The notes beneath the pieces were generated by a model, which ran no database searches, had not been told where the DNA came from, and saw nothing but the letters and a program-made list of their open reading frames with translations. This document shows, piece by piece, positions 59,138 to 64,000 of a stretch of 64,000 nucleotides of DNA. Position numbers and translations under genes: made by a program. The stretch is from NCBI GenBank assembly GCA_963555705.1, contig OY743187.1, forward strand, positions 10,678,133 through 10,742,132, read 5' to 3'. Position 1 is the stretch's first letter; every line of letters begins with the position of its first letter. Source of the stretch: Ligustrum vulgare. Its lineage: Eukaryota; Streptophyta; Magnoliopsida; Lamiales; Oleaceae.

Positions 59138-61900
59138 ATGTTAGCAATGGCGATTCCCGTCAGGGGTTTCTGCCCCATCTCTTTATCGGGTTTTAGTTCC
59201 CGTTTCTTTAAGGAGCAGATTAAGAGGAGAAATAGGAAAACCAGTGGCATAATTTATTTGAGTGATTCTGACAGCGAAGAAGAAAAACACCAGAACTACA
59301 CGGCTCATTTGTCATCCGAGGAGGAGTCCGCGCTAAGAGAACTCCGAAGCAAACGAGACAGGGATTTGGGAGGGGAAAAGGCGGCGGGCTCCTCTTCAGG
59401 TCACTAGGACATCGGCTTGATTGTTAGGGCGCCGTTTAGGGTGCATAGGGAAGAGTTGGGTTTGACTGCTGAGGAGATCGCTCAGGTAGAGGATTGGGTT
59501 GACCAGGTTGTCCAGGTCAACAAAGTTTCTGGCTACCATGTGGATCCTGATCCAAACCCAGAGTCATGGGAGAGCAGTGAGGTTGCTACTGAAATTCGGA
59601 GGGTCGATTTGGCCTCGGCTTCGGCAAAATTCAGGTTGCCAGAGGGGGTCCATTTGGTGCTCCCTACTCCTTCCTGCCGACCTTGCAACCCTCCTCCAAG
59701 CCAAGCGGCAATATGCTATGATGCCCTTTCTTGCGGGATGAGGCTCCCCCTGCATCCCTTTTTCAGGGCAGTGCTTAGGAGCTATAACTTGTGCCCCTAC
59801 CAGCTGGCCCCCAATTTCTGGACTCAGGCCGTGGGGACTTGGTTGGCGTGGCAAGAGGTCAACCCGGATCATCCCATCTCACTGCACATCATTCACACTC
59901 TCTATACTTTGAAGAAATCAGTTAGGAGGGAGAGGGACGTGAGATCGGATGTTAGGGATTGGTATTACTTGTCCCCCAGAGGCTCGTATCCTCCTGTCAT
60001 TACCGGTCACCCTACCTCAATAAAGAACTGGAGGAACCAGTGGTTCTGGGTTGCTGGGGAGTGGCAGAGTTCTCCTGTGGACCCTAGTCCAGAAATTACA
60101 GTTCCCCGAACTCTTTCCCTACCTAGTGAGTCTTATATTTGCTTTAGGGTCTTTAAGTGTCATGCATCTTTTGTTCCTTTATCCATACTTACTTTTCTTG
60201 ACTGCTTCTTAACATATTATTGGCTTATGGCAGGGGATACTTTTTCCCATCTCCTTCCTGACACAGATCTAGCGGCAGTAAGGCGTCTATTTGCCTACAA
60301 GGGTACTTTCCAAGGGGTCATCCAACAGAACAAGTTATTTGTTAAGCACGGCCTTATGCGAGCCATGAGTAAGTTTTCCTTCTTATTGCTGTTACATCTT
60401 GTGTTCTTTTCCGTTCATAACCCCATCGTCCTCTTTTTCTTGTTAGGTTCCAAAGAATTCCCAAAGATTTCTTTAAAGGGCCTCATGGCCACGAAGATCC
60501 CTCCAGCTCTACGCCACGGGAGCGAGGTTGAAAGGAAGCAGAAAGCAGTTTTGGCCGACCTGCAAATTGGGGTGGCAAGGGAAGTGTCTGAGAGGTCTAC
60601 TGCCCAACTTCAAGGCCCTCTTCCAGCTCTACTGCCACCGCCCACTCTACTGCCGGTGGGTCCCCAACAACCCAACATTGCTGGAGAGGCAGATCCTGAA
60701 AAAGGTGTCACCAAAGGAAAAGGGAAGAGGTCGGATAGAGGCGGACCCAAGAGGGGCAGGGAGGCTAAGGATGTCTCAGTGCCACCTTTCTTATCCGAGG
60801 ACATTTCGGAGCAAGCACCTGAGGAGGAGCCCGCCCCCTTAAAGAGGCTCAGAAGAGGCAAAGGCAAGGGGTCCACTTCCGCGCCTCCGCCATCAATGAC
60901 CGAGGAACTGGAGGACGAGCCAACTGTGCCCGTCCCAGGCCTAGCTTATGAAGTGACACCAGAGGGGGCGGAAGAGCTCAAGCATATTAGAACCAGCATC
61001 CTCCCAAGAGATGTCACTTTCAGCTCCTCGTTGTTTGACTCCCCCAGTTCGCCTCCAGCCAGGGCGGCCTTAGTTACTGAACAATTTTGGACAGAGGGTT
61101 GGGCCGCCTTTTCCTCCGGTGCTACTCCCTCTCGGAATCTGCTCGCTGCCAAGGTTATGAATGCCAGAGCCCTGACCCTCATTGACGAGGTAGAGTCCTC
61201 CGTGGAGGTAGCTCAACGGGACAAGAGGGATGCCGAGACTGCTCTCCGCCACGTTGATAATATGCTCAAGGAGATCAATAACCTCAAGGCCCAGCTGTCC
61301 ATAGCCCGCAAATCTTCTTCAGAAGAGAGAGCTAATGCGAAGCGCCTCCAAGAGGATAATGACAAATTGAAGCATGACCTCCATGCCTCTGAGTCAGACG
61401 TGGCAGTCTTGTGCAAGAAATTGGATGATTCCAACCGGGCACAGTCTATCGCCTCTGAGGCCCTGGCCGTTGCTAATGCAGCCAAGTCGAAGTTAGAAGC
61501 TGAAGTGGCAGAAGTAAATGGCAAGCTGGGGAGGGAGCTGGAGGCTAGGAAGAAAGCTGAGGAGGACTACACTTCCCTGGAGAAACATATTGACTCCAGA
61601 ATTTCTGAGGCCTTGGAGCGTACCATTGCGGCTAGGGTGCAGGAGGTTCTGGGTGAAGAAGTTTCTAAGGCAGTTCAGAACTTCAAGGATACTTTCGAAG
61701 ATACCCCGGAATACGAGGCTATGCAAAGGGTCTTTGGGAACTTGGGGGCCAGAATGGCCTTAGGGGATGTGAAGGAAGCTTTTCCGACACTGGACCTATC
61801 CTCCATTGAGGCTTTTTACCCCGAGCCTCAAGATGACCCTGCGGATCCTCTGGGCGTGTCTGATAAAGGCCCCTTGGAAGATGTCCCTCCTCCACAATAA
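59138..61900 (+). pseudogene. Antisense spliced gene of Tat element 2 (gypsy-type Transposase_28-like)
   Basis: Opposite to pol, between the 3' LTR and the integrase end. Exons 59138-60125, 60234-60368 and 60447-61900. The introns are 108 and 78 bp, both multiples of three and open, so the frame also reads through them. The core (GMRLPLHPFFRAVLRSYNLC, QLAPNFWTQAV, WYYLSPRGSYPP, IKNWRNQWFWV) matches the antisense product of element 1. Next come a basic/proline-rich linker (GKGKRSDRGGPKRG) and a coiled coil of about 170 residues (NLKAQLSIARKSSSEERANA onward). The tail is acidic and proline-rich. One TAG (59405-59407) interrupts the first exon; an alternative start after it is possible. Function unknown. 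Confidence 0.8.
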
Positions 61901-62732
61901 TCCTCTTCTACATTTGTTAGCTTTAGTTTTTTGTTTTCTTCTTCTCTTTCTTTTTGTAAGTCCCCCAACACTTCATATTGTACATGTCTCATTTTTATGA
62001 ATGGAGCAATTTATTCATATTTTGGTGCAGCGACGTTTTTTCTTTACTGCTTAAACATGAGTATTTCTAAGTGCGAGTAGTTCATAATTGTATGACGATA
62101 TGCGGGTACCTGTAAATGTCTGTAAATTTCTAGTCCCTCAGATTTAACGAGCTTAATGCATTCACGCTTGCTGGTTAAATCTAATGTCGACCAACTTTTG
62201 AGCAACTTTTACCTTACATTTAGTAACACCTCTTACAACTTCGCATGAACTTCTGTTTGTGGCGTGCCCATTTTCAATCTATAATTTCGACGACCTGCGC
62301 TTATGTTTTTACAACAGAAATAATATAGGGACTTTTACGTTTGAATCCACAGTATTTAGTACGCATATGTCTTGTGAGCGTTTCGCTTAAGTGTATGCAT
62401 GAGAGTATCAACCACTTTGTGGAAACATTTAGTATTTCGCGGGAAAGAGCACCCCATATGTACGAACTAATTTATCGTTTTTAGAACTTTGGTTCATATG
62501 ACAATGTCTGAGGCACTTACGTTTGAGTTTGTATGGATTTCTTTTGCCAACACACCCCATTTTTTACACAGTGATCGCCGTGTGGGCTTTATAAGAGTCC
62601 CTTGTTTTCAACAATTTCATGCATGACGAATACGCATGGCTAATTAGTATTCGGTGCAATCCTCATCATAATTAACTAGTGATTTCATACAATCATGCGA
62701 CAACACTGTGCCTCATTGAAGTGGAATTTGAC
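61901..62732. other. Spacer between the convergent antisense gene and pol
   Basis: 3' ends of both units meet here. A pyrimidine-rich stretch at 61910-61960 follows the antisense stop. No tandem array is seen, unlike element 1. No coding sequence. Confidence 0.6.
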
Positions 62733-63998
62733 TTATTGAAAATAGCGACGAAGGTGATCTGTGTTCCAAGGATTACACAAAGGTACCCCGGATAAATCTT
62801 CAATTATATAGGTACCAGGTACCACCTCGGCTTTGATCCTGTAAGGGCCTTCCCAATTGGGACCCAAAGTCCATACTCCCGGTTCTTGAGTTGAAAGAAG
62901 AACCTTTTTTAGGACTAGGTCCCCAATATTAAAGCGTCGCCCTTTCACCCTTTTATTGTAGTATCGAGCCATCTTTTCCTGGTATCTTGCCATCATCGCT
63001 TGAGAATCGTTCCGTTTCTCCATGAGGAAATCCAAACCGGCCCTTTGTGCTTCTTCGTTTCTCACTTCGTCGTAATTAATTTGTCGAAGTGAGGGTACCC
63101 CAATTTCGACGGGACATACCGCCTCGGCGCCATATGCTAATGAGAACGGTGTTTCACCAGTTGCGGTGTGAGAAGTGGTGCGAAGCGCCCATAGCACTTG
63201 CGGGAGCTCATCTACCCATGCGCCCTTTTTGGACTCCAACTTCCTTTTCAGGGTGTTTTTTATGGTCTTGTTCACTGCTTCCACTTGCTCGTTGGCCTGC
63301 GGGTGATGTGGACATGAAAACAGCTTTCTAATTCCCAAATCATCGCACAACTCGTCTACGCTTCTGTTTTTAAATTGTTTAGCATTGTCACTAACCAGCG
63401 AATGGGGTATACTAAACCGGCATATGATATTCTTCCAAATGAATTTGGTGGTGTTGGCCTCGGTGATTCTCATAAGTGGTTCGGCCTCGACCCACTTGGT
63501 GAAGTAGTCAATTGCTACTATAGGAAAGCAATTATTTCTGGTCACCACGGTTAGCCTGTGATGTGGCTGATGCAGTATGGTTGCGTGTCTTTGGCATTTA
63601 TCACACTTGCGCACAAAGTCATGAGAGTCCTTTCGCATAGTGGGCTAAAAATACCCCTGTTTGAGGGCTTTCCGAGCTAGCGATAGTCCCCCGGCATGGT
63701 TGCCACATATACCTTCATGGATTTCCCTCATTACATATCGCCCTTCCTCAGGCCCAACACATCTCAGAAACGGGGAGGTGAAACTCCGTTTATAGAGTAG
63801 ATCATCCAAGAGCACGAAATTTGCAGCATACCTTTGCAATTTCCGAGCTGCTTCCGGCTCGTTTGGCACTGTCTGGTGCCTCAAATATGCAATCAGCGGA
63901 TTCATCCAGGATCTCTCTTCCTCTATCGTCAAAATCTCTGGTCCCGGCTCAATAGAGGAGGTCGACATGCGCTCAACCGGGATCAGATTATATAGCTC
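62733..63998 (-). pseudogene. Integrase part of pol, Tat element 2 (broken)
   Basis: Reads leftward from the window edge. It has the upstream HHCC finger (HEGICGNHAGG, then CDKCQRHA) and the core pieces FTKWVEAEPL, SDNAKQFKN and ANEQVEAVNK. The second acidic residue and the Glu are present. The C-terminal part (WEGPYRIKAEV, NTDHLRRYFQ) is complete to the stop at 62733. Breaks: TAG at 63645-63647, where element 1 has Trp in GYYWPTM, and an internal deletion near 63540. That deletion leaves the stretch between the finger and FTKWVEAE about 20 residues shorter than in element 1 and removes the motif with the first catalytic Asp. Confidence 0.9.
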
Positions 63999-64000
63999 CG

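Larger units (their letters stand above)
57711..64000 (-). mobile_element. Second Tat-type Ty3/gypsy element, 3' part (element 2)
   Basis: The element lies on the - strand and runs off the right edge. From 3' to 5' it holds a 3' LTR (57711-58360), a purine tract (on -), an antisense gene on the + strand, a spacer and the integrase part of pol. The layout is the same as element 1, but the sequences are clearly different, so it is another family of the lineage. Its integrase is deleted and interrupted. Confidence 0.88.

Overview
This is nuclear DNA of a flowering plant, probably a eudicot. It is AT-rich, genes are split by GT-AG introns, and most of the window is nested transposable elements. 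Only two host genes look intact. A gene for S-formylglutathione hydrolase (7 coding exons, + strand, 3334-7893) and a gene for the INO80 chromatin-remodelling ATPase (23 coding exons, - strand, 8708-20621) lie tail to tail. Their introns and the spacer between them carry small non-autonomous MITE-like elements.

From about 20.9 kb rightward the sequence is repeat territory. Fragments of a PDI-like/ERV41-type gene on the - strand (21902-24549) are split by a 2.3-kb solo LTR with a 5-bp target duplication. Next comes a complete 10.1-kb Ty3/gypsy element of the Tat (dual RNase H) type (25479-35586), with about 2% LTR divergence, TSD TAAAC and several breaks in its polyprotein. Between pol and the 3' LTR it has two tandem arrays (52 bp and 38 bp) and a spliced antisense gene with its own TATA box.

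A 12.4-kb CACTA transposon (38959-51382, TSD CTA) follows, with two broken transposase genes, a nested 2.6-kb solo LTR (TSD GGATT), subterminal repeat arrays and a 27-bp-arm perfect palindrome. It sits in one copy of a tandemly duplicated subtilisin-like protease gene fragment. The other copy, just downstream, is the uninterrupted empty site and confirms the insertion.

A candidate Helitron on the - strand (53471-56723) carries a TSO1/CPP-type CXC exon. The right end (57711 to the window edge) is the 3' part of a second, diverged Tat element on the - strand. It has a 3' LTR, an antisense spliced gene homologous to the first, and an integrase with an internal deletion.

The most interesting theme is the antisense gene shared by two independent Tat elements: internal promoter, introns, coiled-coil C-terminus and convergence with pol. 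A second theme is decay. Every premature stop found in the elements could have arisen by a single C-to-T or G-to-A transition, many in CHG context, as expected for methylated transposons.
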